64,000 bases of DNA, taken from the NCBI RefSeq assembly GCF_013283365.1, contig NZ_WBYM01000002.1, positions 310,001-374,000 of the forward strand, read 5' to 3'. The notes below the pieces were generated by a model. The model had not been told where the DNA came from, did not search any database, and saw nothing but the letters and a program-made list of their open reading frames with translations. Shown piece by piece: positions 37,188-44,646 of this stretch. Within the stretch, counting starts at the first letter, position 1. Each line of letters begins with the position of its first letter. The stretch is from Marinobacterium sp. xm-d-530 (lineage in GTDB: Bacteria > Pseudomonadota > Gammaproteobacteria > Pseudomonadales > Balneatricaceae). A program made the translations under genes and the position numbers.

Positions 37188-39392
37188 TTAATGAGTTCGC
37201 CAATAACGGGGATATAAGTTTGCAAAAGAGTCACTTAGACACTGATCTTGGGTCGCAGTTAACACTATTTCACCCTGCTCCGCTGTATCCAAAAGGGTGA
37301 CACCTCGATCGGCCAAACGCTGTTTTACAGATTCATTGGGATGCCCAAAGCGATTGTGTTTACCTCGCGATGCGATCGCAGCCACCGGCAAAAGTTGATC
37401 AAGCCAGACACCTGAGGAAGAGCTATGGCTCCCGTGGTGGGATAAGACCAACCAAGTCACAGGGGTTAATCTCTTTTGATTCAACAGCTCGATTTCAGCA
37501 CGACTGGACATATCTCCTGCGATCAATATTGAGCAACGACCATTTTCGACGTGCAGAACACAACTTTGATCATTATCGGATTGCTGGTTCTGTAGCGCGT
37601 AGAGCTGAAAACGGACCTCTCCTTTTTTCCAGTTTTGTGATGCACAGGCAGTGCCTCCCGTTAAAGAGGGCTGGCCAGAATAGAATCGCTTAACTAAAAA
37701 CTGATCTAACGTTCTATCCAAGCCTCCACTGTGATCAACGTCTGAATGACTAACAACCAGATCTAACTCTCTATAGCCCAGTGCTCTGAGAGTTGGAAAC
37801 AGAGTAGCTTGGGCTGCGATCCAACCGCTTCGACTTTTAGCCGCCAAATCATAGACCGTCACTCCCTCTCGAGTCTCAATCAAGATTGATAGACCCTGCC
37901 CCACATCCAGAAGACGAACGACATACTCACTTGCATCGGGCCGATTCTGTTTGGGTATGAGCAACGGCAGTAGAAGCAGTAGACTCATCACTTTGAGGCG
38001 TCCAGGTAGAAACAGCAACACCAGAGCGGCCAAGCCCACAAAGAGCCCAAACATCGCGGGAGTTTGCCACTGAGCATGCAGACCGATCACTGAGTGAAAA
38101 TAGAGTCCATGCCAAAACCCTGAAGCCCAAATTTCATAGAACGCTAAGATCGGCTCAAATACTCCAACCAGTGCTAGCGTTAGGGGTAACAGCGCAACAA
38201 AGAGTGAGACATAGGGAATCGCCCAAAGGTTGGACAGTGCACCGCCTAAATTAAACTGCCCTAATCCAAAAAGTAATATAGGCAACATTGAGAGGGTTAA
38301 AAAGAGCTGTACTGCGAAGATCTTTATCAGCCTTGAGTAGCCATTGCGCCAATTAGAGAACTGAATCAACAACCCTACCAGACTGAACGAAAGCCAAAAG
38401 CCGATCTCTAAAATCGATAGAGGCTCATAAACCAGAACCAAAAAGAGTGCGATTTTAAGCCGTTTCATGGGGTCTATTCGCCGTGCGAACAACTGTGGTA
38501 GCAACAAGCAGATCGCCATGATCCAAGCTCTCTGAAGCGGCACACCAAAGCCTCCGAACCAGAGATAAAAAGAGGCTAAACTGATCGCACATAAAACGGG
38601 AAGGGTTTGTATTATCGAGGTAGGCCTAACACCCAGGTACTGGATCGACACCACAACCAACCTACCCAATAGAAGGCCGGCTAGACACATCACCCCTAGA
38701 TGTAATCCGCTAACAACCGCTAAATGGACGGTTCCACTGACCCTAAGAAGCTCCCACTGACTGTCATCTAGATCCCCCCTGTAACCCAAAACAAGGGCGG
38801 ACATCAGAGCGGATGCCGACTGGCTCATATTATGATTCAGCCAATCATGTACCCGTTGCCGAATGGAACTGTGCTGCTCATGTTTTATCAGCTGTTTGAC
38901 ATACCCTGACCCACCAATCCCCTGCGCAAACTCTTTTCTGCGTCGATCCGGACTAAACTCATTTTGGTAGGCATTCAGTGGACCCACCTTGGCCAGCACT
39001 TTAATGCGATCGCCAGCCGCTATTCTCACCTCAGAGTCGTATAGCCCCAGTCGCACACGCTCGATTCCCATCAACTGAACAGGCGCACTCTCTATATCCA
39101 ACATCAGTGATTGAAAGCCCTCAGGAGCCTGAGGCTGCAAGTTGATGACCTGTCCTTCAATCTCAAACTCATCTGGCACAACGCTTATTGGTAAGGTTTT
39201 AGAGAGCCCATCAACTGCGTGCCACTGGGCCACCATAAAACCGAATAGAGCAAACAGCAGATGAGATCTAAGTGTAGGAGAGCTCCACCAAAGGCCAAGC
39301 GTTCCTAGGGTTAAGATAATAAGAAAATAGGATCCCCAACTGACAGATGGGAGGTAGGCGTGCCCAAGCACTGCTAAAAGAAAACTGATCAT
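37188..39392 (-). CDS. comEC: DNA internalization competence protein ComEC/Rec2
   Basis: 734 residues. The N-terminal region has hydrophobic helices and an OB-like DUF4131 segment (about 60-170). The central competence domain has SGLHLGVMCLAGLLLG near 225-240 and many membrane helices. The C-terminal metallo-beta-lactamase-like domain has SHSDVDHSGGLDRTL near 550 and LSHHGSHSSSSG near 660. It forms the inner-membrane channel for single-stranded DNA in natural transformation and is full length. It lies upstream of exbB on the same strand with a 67-base gap and is divergent from the DUF2062 gene. Confidence 0.94.
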   Translation of the reverse strand: MISFLLAVLGHAYLPSVSWGSYFLIILTLGTLGLWWSSPTLRSHLLFALFGFMVAQWHAVDGLSKTLPISVVPDEFEIEGQVINLQPQAPEGFQSLMLDIESAPVQLMGIERVRLGLYDSEVRIAAGDRIKVLAKVGPLNAYQNEFSPDRRRKEFAQGIGGSGYVKQLIKHEQHSSIRQRVHDWLNHNMSQSASALMSALVLGYRGDLDDSQWELLRVSGTVHLAVVSGLHLGVMCLAGLLLGRLVVVSIQYLGVRPTSIIQTLPVLCAISLASFYLWFGGFGVPLQRAWIMAICLLLPQLFARRIDPMKRLKIALFLVLVYEPLSILEIGFWLSFSLVGLLIQFSNWRNGYSRLIKIFAVQLFLTLSMLPILLFGLGQFNLGGALSNLWAIPYVSLFVALLPLTLALVGVFEPILAFYEIWASGFWHGLYFHSVIGLHAQWQTPAMFGLFVGLAALVLLFLPGRLKVMSLLLLLPLLIPKQNRPDASEYVVRLLDVGQGLSILIETREGVTVYDLAAKSRSGWIAAQATLFPTLRALGYRELDLVVSHSDVDHSGGLDRTLDQFLVKRFYSGQPSLTGGTACASQNWKKGEVRFQLYALQNQQSDNDQSCVLHVENGRCSILIAGDMSSRAEIELLNQKRLTPVTWLVLSHHGSHSSSSGVWLDQLLPVAAIASRGKHNRFGHPNESVKQRLADRGVTLLDTAEQGEIVLTATQDQCLSDSFANLYPRYWRTH

Positions 39393-39511
39393 CCTTGATC
39401 CAAGCCAAATTATTTATTCAATCTAGCAGAAGTTTCAGTAATAGCAGGTTGGTTTATTAATAATCGAAGGGCATAATCTGACTTCCAAATAATTTGATAG
39501 GTCGTTCAGGG

Positions 39512-40033
39512 ATGCCACGTAAGCTTTTAAAGCGTTACATGCCGAAACAGGATGCTTTAAAAAGTCATAAGCATCTTAAATGGCTTGGTGAACATCTTCA
39601 CAACCCAGACCTATTCCATTTGACTCGAAAGTCCGCCGCCAAAGCGTTTTTGGTGGGTATTTTCTGTGCTTTTCTTCCCATTCCTGGTCAGATGCTTGTG
39701 GCCGCTTTTTTGGCACTCTGGATTGGCTCAAACCTACCCATTTCGATCGGGCTAGTTTGGTTAACCAACCCTATCACCATGCCACCTATTTTTTATACGA
39801 CCTATAAAATTGGGGCGTGGATTTTAGGAACGCCGCCGGTCAAAATCAGCTGGGAGTTACACACCATCCATTCAGAGCTGGCAACGATCTGGTGGCCCCT
39901 ACTGACGGGCTCTCTTATCTGTGGAGTGCTATTTTCTGGGATCAGTTATCTAACCATCAACCGCTTGTGGGTTTGGCAAGTGCGACGCCGTTGGCAGAAA
40001 CGTTTACTAAAGGCTCGTGCTAGCAAAGACTAG
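39512..40033 (+). CDS. DUF2062 membrane protein
   Basis: 173 residues from the ATG at 39512 (a longer frame begins at 39494). The basic N-terminus MPRKLLKRYMP is typical of the family. Three hydrophobic segments follow (about 43-65, 70-95, 128-150), with FLPIPGQMLVAAFLALWIGSNLP and LTNPITMPPIFY being the DUF2062 hallmark. The function is unknown. In pseudomonads it likewise lies between comEC and the lol genes. Its 3' end overlaps lolD by 4 bases on opposite strands. Confidence 0.9.
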   Translation: MPRKLLKRYMPKQDALKSHKHLKWLGEHLHNPDLFHLTRKSAAKAFLVGIFCAFLPIPGQMLVAAFLALWIGSNLPISIGLVWLTNPITMPPIFYTTYKIGAWILGTPPVKISWELHTIHSELATIWWPLLTGSLICGVLFSGISYLTINRLWVWQVRRRWQKRLLKARASKD

Positions 40034-40710
40034 TTCACCTCAACTAAACGCCCCTCTTTCAACTCAAGAACACGATCCATCCGTTTTGCCAACGCATGAT
40101 CATGAGTGACGACAATCTGTGCCACGCCCTGCTCCTGATTGAGTTTCAGTAGATACTGCTCAACATCTTCGGCGGTATGAGGATCAAGATTACCGGTCGG
40201 TTCATCCATCAAAACACAGGCGGGCGTGTTTGCCAGAGCACGGGCAATCGCAACACGTTGACGCTCTCCCCCACTCAACTTAGCGGGTTTATGTTGTGCA
40301 CGTGATGAGAGACCTACCTGATCAAGAAGATAAGCAGCACGCTGCTGAGCGGCGTCAACAGACGCACCGCCCAGGAGTTGAGGTATGGCGATATTCTCTA
40401 ACGCAGAGAACTCAGGCAGCAGGTGGTGAAACTGAAACACAAAACCGAGTTGCGAGTTCCGCAGTTCAGCGCGGCGATTCTCGGAAAGCAGACTGATCGA
40501 TTCACCTGCGATAACCACCTCACCAGCGGTAGGTGTATCCAGCCCTGCCAATAGGTTGAGTAGCGTACTCTTACCACTACCTGAGGAGCCGATGATGGCC
40601 ACACGCTCTCCGGCAGCCACAGATAGATTCAGATCATTAATGATGATCAACTGACGCTCAGCTTCATCAAAAGAGCGGCATAGTTGGTTTGCAACCAAGA
40701 CATTACTCAT
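40030..40710 (-). CDS. lolD: Lipoprotein-releasing ABC transporter ATPase LolD
   Basis: 226 residues. Walker A is GSSGSGKSTLLNLLAG near 42-57, the LolD-specific region is FQFHHLLPEFSALEN near 90, the ABC signature is LSGGERQRVAIARAL near 143, and Walker B is CVLMDEPTGNLD near 163. It powers release of lipoproteins from the inner membrane to LolA. It overlaps the end of lolC by 8 bases. Confidence 0.95.
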   Translation of the reverse strand: MSNVLVANQLCRSFDEAERQLIIINDLNLSVAAGERVAIIGSSGSGKSTLLNLLAGLDTPTAGEVVIAGESISLLSENRRAELRNSQLGFVFQFHHLLPEFSALENIAIPQLLGGASVDAAQQRAAYLLDQVGLSSRAQHKPAKLSGGERQRVAIARALANTPACVLMDEPTGNLDPHTAEDVEQYLLKLNQEQGVAQIVVTHDHALAKRMDRVLELKEGRLVEVN

Positions 40711-41950
40711 AACGAAGCGCCTCCGCAGGTTCGACCTTAGCCGCTCGCCAAGCAGGATAGAGCGTAGCTAGGAAGCTCATCGTGAGAGTCACGCCAATCA
40801 CCAGCGACACATCTCCTAATTGAAGCTCAGAGGGTAGATAACTGATGAAGTAGACCTCCGAAGAGAGGAATTGAATGCCTAACACCGACTCTATCCAAGC
40901 CACCAGATCAGAGACCGTCAGCGCTAACGTAATGCCTAAAATAGCCCCAAGCAGAGTCCCTAGTAGTCCTATAAGGGAACCTTGAATCATAAAGATCCTC
41001 AATATCACCCCTGGCTTCGCGCCTAGAGTGCGCAATATTGCGATGTCGGAGCGCTTATCGGTGACGACCATGACCAGCGTTGAGACGATGTTAAAGCCAG
41101 CAACAAAGACGATCAGGAACAGCAGCAGTCCGATCATTCGTTTCTCTAACTGAATTGCTTGAAATAGATTGCCATGGGTTCGAGTCCAGTCAGAGGTAAA
41201 GACAGGATGATTCAACTCTCTAGCCAGTTCATAGACTCGTGTAGGCGCACTGAACAGGTCATTGAATTTAATCCTAAGCCCTTCAACGGCGTCACCCTTA
41301 ATTCGTTTCAAACGGGCTGCATCCTGTAGATGAACATAGGCTAAATTGGCATCCAACTCAGCACCGACTGAGAAAATACCGGACACAGTAAAACGCTTTA
41401 GGCGGGGAATCACACCGGCCACACTCACGGACGCTTCAGGCAACACCAGGTTGACCTTATCCCCCATCGATACGCCCAAAAACTTAGCCAGAAGCTCACC
41501 TAAGACAATCTGATACTCTCCTGCATGCAGGGAGTTTAGATCACCTAAGGTCATCTGACCGGCGGCTATCGAAACACTCTCTTCCAGCTTTGGATCAATA
41601 CCTGATACCAATACAGGCTGAACACGACCGGAAGCGGTCAGCATCCCTTGAGCCTGAACAAAGGGTGCCACCCCTTCGACGTCAGGCGCAGTCAGAAGCG
41701 TTTCACGTAGTGGTTGCCAATTATCTAACGGAGCGTTGTATCCATTGATGGTAGCCTGTGGAACCATACCAAGTATCCGCTCTTTCAGCTCACGATCAAA
41801 ACCGTTCATGACACTCAGTACTAGAATCAATGCAGCCACACCGAGCATCAGTCCGAGCGTCGAAACTAAGCTGATAAAGGATATGAAGTGGTTTGAGCGG
41901 TTTGCTCGGGTGTAGCGCCAGCCAACAAAAAGAGAAAAGGGATTGAACAT
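40703..41950 (-). CDS. lolC: Lipoprotein-releasing ABC transporter permease LolC/LolE
   Basis: 415 residues from the ATG at 41950. A longer open frame extends 82 codons upstream to 42196, but LolC proteins begin MFNPFSLFVGWRYTRA, as this start gives. There is one N-terminal membrane helix (about 22-48, FISFISLVSTLGLMLGVAA), a large periplasmic domain, then three helices at about 270-410. LolC and LolE contact lipoproteins and LolA. No separate lolE follows; either this protein acts as a homodimer (LolF type) or lolE is elsewhere. Confidence 0.93.
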   Translation of the reverse strand: MFNPFSLFVGWRYTRANRSNHFISFISLVSTLGLMLGVAALILVLSVMNGFDRELKERILGMVPQATINGYNAPLDNWQPLRETLLTAPDVEGVAPFVQAQGMLTASGRVQPVLVSGIDPKLEESVSIAAGQMTLGDLNSLHAGEYQIVLGELLAKFLGVSMGDKVNLVLPEASVSVAGVIPRLKRFTVSGIFSVGAELDANLAYVHLQDAARLKRIKGDAVEGLRIKFNDLFSAPTRVYELARELNHPVFTSDWTRTHGNLFQAIQLEKRMIGLLLFLIVFVAGFNIVSTLVMVVTDKRSDIAILRTLGAKPGVILRIFMIQGSLIGLLGTLLGAILGITLALTVSDLVAWIESVLGIQFLSSEVYFISYLPSELQLGDVSLVIGVTLTMSFLATLYPAWRAAKVEPAEALRYE

Positions 41951-42105
41951 CGACTGGCGATTTCCTAGATAATGAATTGAAGCATAAGTTAACAATTCTG
42001 ACCGCTTGAGTGAACCTAATTCAGGGAGTATTTCGCGATTAACATTTAAAATCGCCGATGAAACCTCTATTCTCAGCACAGCGTATCTTTGGGGTTCTGA
42101 AAAAC

Positions 42106-42393
42106 ATGCTCGACAATAAAAAACTTCACCACATTGGAATAGCCGTTGGCTTGATTGGCTTGGGCTGCTGGTATCTAGTTGCAGAGCGACTCTCATTATT
42201 CAGCCTGATTACGGAACAGTTCCCAGAATCTCACAAAGGCGCAGGTTTAATGGTCGCAATTATGGTAGTGATGACACCTGGCTTCTTCATATGGAAACAC
42301 TACAACCGTTGGTTAGAGAAGGTACTAGCCATCAAGGGGAGGTACTATGAAGATAGCTACTATCAGAATGACTCAGAAACCAAACAGAAGTAA
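42106..42393 (+). CDS. Small hypothetical membrane protein
   Basis: About 95 residues from the ATG at 42106; an in-frame ATG at 42058 would add 16. Two hydrophobic helices are visible (IGIAVGLIGLGCWYLVA and GLMVAIMVVMTPGFFIW), followed by a polar, Tyr-rich tail (GRYYEDSYYQND). I do not recognise the family. It is divergent from lolC, with about 155 bases between the start codons. Codon use looks like its lolC neighbours, unlike the AT-rich island to the right. Confidence 0.6.
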   Translation: MLDNKKLHHIGIAVGLIGLGCWYLVAERLSLFSLITEQFPESHKGAGLMVAIMVVMTPGFFIWKHYNRWLEKVLAIKGRYYEDSYYQNDSETKQK

Positions 42394-42565
42394 TTAACCA
42401 AGCGAATTAGCTTCTCGCTATACTCTCCTTGGTAGGCTTAAACACTGACTCTGTAATAAATTTTCTCATTAAATGAGCGGCTGAAATCGGCACATAGCAG
42501 TCGTTTACAGCTGCGAATTAAATCAGAATCTAGCCAATTAAAACATTGGCAAGCCCCGAATCGCC

Positions 42566-43135
42566 TTAGATGCTTGAAAGTTGATCAAGTAACACCTTAT
42601 ATGATTCGTTTTCAGTTTTCTGAGTAGCAGTATCTTTCTGCATTACTTCTATAAATTTTAAATACGATTCATAGGTTTCAAATCTTTCGAAAAATGTCTG
42701 TATCAGTTCAAAGCAGTCATTTTCAATTTCATAAATATCGGAGAGCCATTTGAATAGTTTCGCCAGTTTCTGATCTTCTATCTCTTTGTACCGCCTGAAA
42801 ATATTTTCATCTAGTCCTCGTTCCATCACGGCTTCCAGATAATCTTTTCTCAGGAGGCTATAATCATAAAACCTGATAGGCATTTCGTCGATCAACCCTC
42901 TATAAAGCCTGTCGGTCAGAAGATATTCAAAGGTTTTCCTTTTAGGATTAACCAGATACTCAACATGTGATGCTCCATAATTCTCGTATCGATCAAATAC
43001 ATAGCTGATCTCATCAGCAGCCGAATTGAACGCTACAGGCTTACACCACTGATCATCAGTAGAAAGATTTTCCCAGTCGGCAAAACTTATCAGCATTGAT
43101 TTACCTTCTGTAATAGTAGAATTGATCTCCGACAT
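42566..43135 (-). CDS. Hypothetical protein of the AT-rich island
   Basis: 189 residues, soluble and acidic, with many aromatic residues (ISYVFDRYENYGASHVEYLV; FFERFETYESYLKFIEVM). The C-terminal half looks helical. No motif or membrane segment is recognised. The gene is clearly more AT-rich than lolC or polB, with ATA, AAA and TTT codons common, which suggests recent acquisition. It lies alone between the small membrane gene and the efflux island, with no partner on its strand. Its own promoter would fall in the noncoding stretch to its right. Confidence 0.6.
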   Translation of the reverse strand: MSEINSTITEGKSMLISFADWENLSTDDQWCKPVAFNSAADEISYVFDRYENYGASHVEYLVNPKRKTFEYLLTDRLYRGLIDEMPIRFYDYSLLRKDYLEAVMERGLDENIFRRYKEIEDQKLAKLFKWLSDIYEIENDCFELIQTFFERFETYESYLKFIEVMQKDTATQKTENESYKVLLDQLSSI

Positions 43136-43470
43136 TCTTTTCCCTCTGAGGAATACATCCGCATAGTAAAATAAAGATATTAAAGGTTTTTTCTAGTAAC
43201 TGTATTATTTGCTGCGCACTTATATACGAAGTACGTCAGGTGCAACCCATTTGAATTGTCAGTGGCAGCTTTGGGTCGTGTTTGACCGCTAAGCGGGGCT
43301 ACGTCTAACGGCACAAAGCTGCCGTCTCTGCTAATACCTCGAAGGGGCTCGCTTCAAGCCAAAACCTATAAATATTTCACCTGCCAGACGCTCAAGGCGG
43401 GATATTATCCTCGGACTGTTCATCCATTTGCTTAGTCTGCCAGGTGCCAAAAGAGGACATAAATAATCAT
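43136..43470. other. Noncoding stretch rich in inverted repeats
   Basis: No credible gene. GGCAGCTTTG (43264-43273) and CAAAGCTGCC (43314-43323) form a 10-bp inverted repeat. CACCTGCCAGAC (43379-43390) and GTCTGCCAGGTG (43434-43445) form a second, with one mismatch. The first overlaps one copy of the 15-bp direct repeat that brackets the efflux gene. Confidence 0.6.
43266..43280 (+). repeat. 15-bp direct repeat, left copy
   Basis: CAGCTTTGGGTCGTG, identical to 44061-44075. The pair brackets about 780 bases holding the small multidrug resistance gene. Confidence 0.7.
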
Positions 43471-43587
43471 ATGCTTTATAGGTATATAGTAAACGGCAAA
43501 TCAAACCGTCTTAGAATTGAAATGTTAGATGTACATGTGCTCACAGTCTCTCCAAAAGAACAAGAGTGCACATTATTAAAGGGTTAG
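43471..43587 (+). CDS. Possible 38-residue open reading frame upstream of the efflux gene
   Basis: ATG to TAG encoding a short polar peptide ([16 protein letters not shown] at its start). GAGG lies 14 bases before the ATG, too far for a good site. It might be a remnant or a leader peptide for the efflux gene 37 bases downstream. I do not recognise it, and it may be chance. Confidence 0.2.
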   Translation: MLYRYIVNGKSNRLRIEMLDVHVLTVSPKEQECTLLKG

Positions 43588-43624
43588 TTTACTCTATCGC
43601 AATATATATACATTGGAGCAAACC

Positions 43625-43957
43625 TTGAAAAACTGGTTGTTTTTATCCGCTGCAATTATTTGTGAAGTAATTGCAACATCTAGTCTGAAGTCGAGTGAAG
43701 GTTTTACTAAAATCGCCCCATCTATGCTTGTTATTATTGGTTATGGCGCAGCTTTCTATTTACTTTCACTTACTCTGAAATCAATCCCTGTTGGTATTGC
43801 ATATGCAATTTGGTCAGGGCTTGGCATAGTTTTAGTTACTCTAGTCGCATGGTTTATGCACGGTCAAAAACTTGACCTTTGGGGATATGTTGGGATGGGG
43901 TTAATCGTTAGTGGCGTTGTTGTTCTCAACTTGCTTTCAAAAACTAGCGCACATTAA
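43625..43957 (+). CDS. Small multidrug resistance (SMR) efflux protein, QacE-like
   Basis: 110 residues from a TTG start at 43625, chosen because GGAG lies 6 bases upstream and the product then has the exact SMR length and N-terminus (M)[18 protein letters not shown]. Four membrane helices; the essential Glu14 of the EmrE/QacE family is present. The segments [21 protein letters not shown] and [17 protein letters not shown] look very like plasmid or integron QacE-type proteins. It would export quaternary ammonium compounds in exchange for protons. It lies in an AT-rich segment bracketed by 15-bp direct repeats, so transfer is likely. Confidence 0.9.
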   Translation: MKNWLFLSAAIICEVIATSSLKSSEGFTKIAPSMLVIIGYGAAFYLLSLTLKSIPVGIAYAIWSGLGIVLVTLVAWFMHGQKLDLWGYVGMGLIVSGVVVLNLLSKTSAH

Positions 43958-44060
43958 TCCAGTGCATCTAATAAGTTACTCAAGTGTACTGCGTCTGCTA
44001 TACCTGGCTAAGAGGGGCAGTTATAGCTACTTTTCAGGCCACCTAGCAAGGCGTTAATGT

Positions 44061-44075
44061 CAGCTTTGGGTCGTG
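44061..44075 (+). repeat. 15-bp direct repeat, right copy
   Basis: CAGCTTTGGGTCGTG, the second copy, about 100 bases after the efflux gene. It is preceded by GGCGTTAATGT. Confidence 0.7.
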
Positions 44076-44122
44076 AGCCGACGTCAGACATGAACCGAAA
44101 CCAGCCAAAAAAGCATTACCAC

Positions 44123-44635
44123 TTACGGAACACGAAGCTCCAGCTTTCCGTCGCTTTGAACAAGGTCCAGGTGTTTCAGAAAACTCATTCCTAGCAGAAC
44201 CATCTGACTGTCTAGCTCAGGTACAATCATTGCCGGTACGTTACCCATGGAGAGCCCACCCAAGCTAACCTCCTCTAACTGAGTTAAATCAACGGGTACT
44301 CGTCCATTAGCGGTTATCGCAAAGCTTTTGCCCTGACGGGGTAACGAGAGCTCATTGGCCAGGGCATCAGAAAGTGACACATAGGTTGCACCGGTATCAA
44401 CCACAAAAGAGACGGGGTAACCATTGATGGTGCCTGGTGCTCGATACTGCCCTTTTCGATCGGCAATAAGGCGAACTTGATCGGTGCCGTTCGCCAAAGA
44501 TAGTTGTGAGTTGGGATAGTCGCGCTGCTCAAGATAGGCGTTAAAGCCATAGGTAAGCATCACTAGAATAAGAATCCAGGTCATATGCGCAGAAAAACGG
44601 GCCATTTTTAGCTGTGTACTCGGAACCTTATTCAC
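44123..44635 (-). CDS. Membrane-anchored retropepsin-like aspartic protease (clan AA)
   Basis: 170 residues from a GTG at 44635 with AGAGG six bases upstream. One N-terminal membrane anchor (MTWILILVMLTYGFNAYL) precedes a retropepsin-like domain with the single catalytic Asp in VSFVVDTGATYVSLSDALA near 80 and a flap-like segment VPAMIVPELDSQMVLLGMSFL. One Asp per chain implies a dimer. This matches the TIGR02281-type bacterial family of unknown target in the periplasm. It follows polB by 11 bases and ends the mevalonate-polB transcript. Confidence 0.85.
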   Translation of the reverse strand: MNKVPSTQLKMARFSAHMTWILILVMLTYGFNAYLEQRDYPNSQLSLANGTDQVRLIADRKGQYRAPGTINGYPVSFVVDTGATYVSLSDALANELSLPRQGKSFAITANGRVPVDLTQLEEVSLGGLSMGNVPAMIVPELDSQMVLLGMSFLKHLDLVQSDGKLELRVP

Positions 44636-44646
44636 ACAAAACCTCT

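Noticed and set aside
41951-42196. An 82-codon N-terminal extension of lolC
   Set aside because: LolC family proteins start MFNPFSLFVGWRYTRA, which is the ATG at 41950. The extension also overlaps the divergent small gene.
43958-44075. An integron attC site after the SMR gene
   Set aside because: GGCGTTAATG near 44051-44060 looks like part of a core site, but it misses the GTTRRRY consensus, and I could not find a matching partner box that folds with it. No integrase is in the window.
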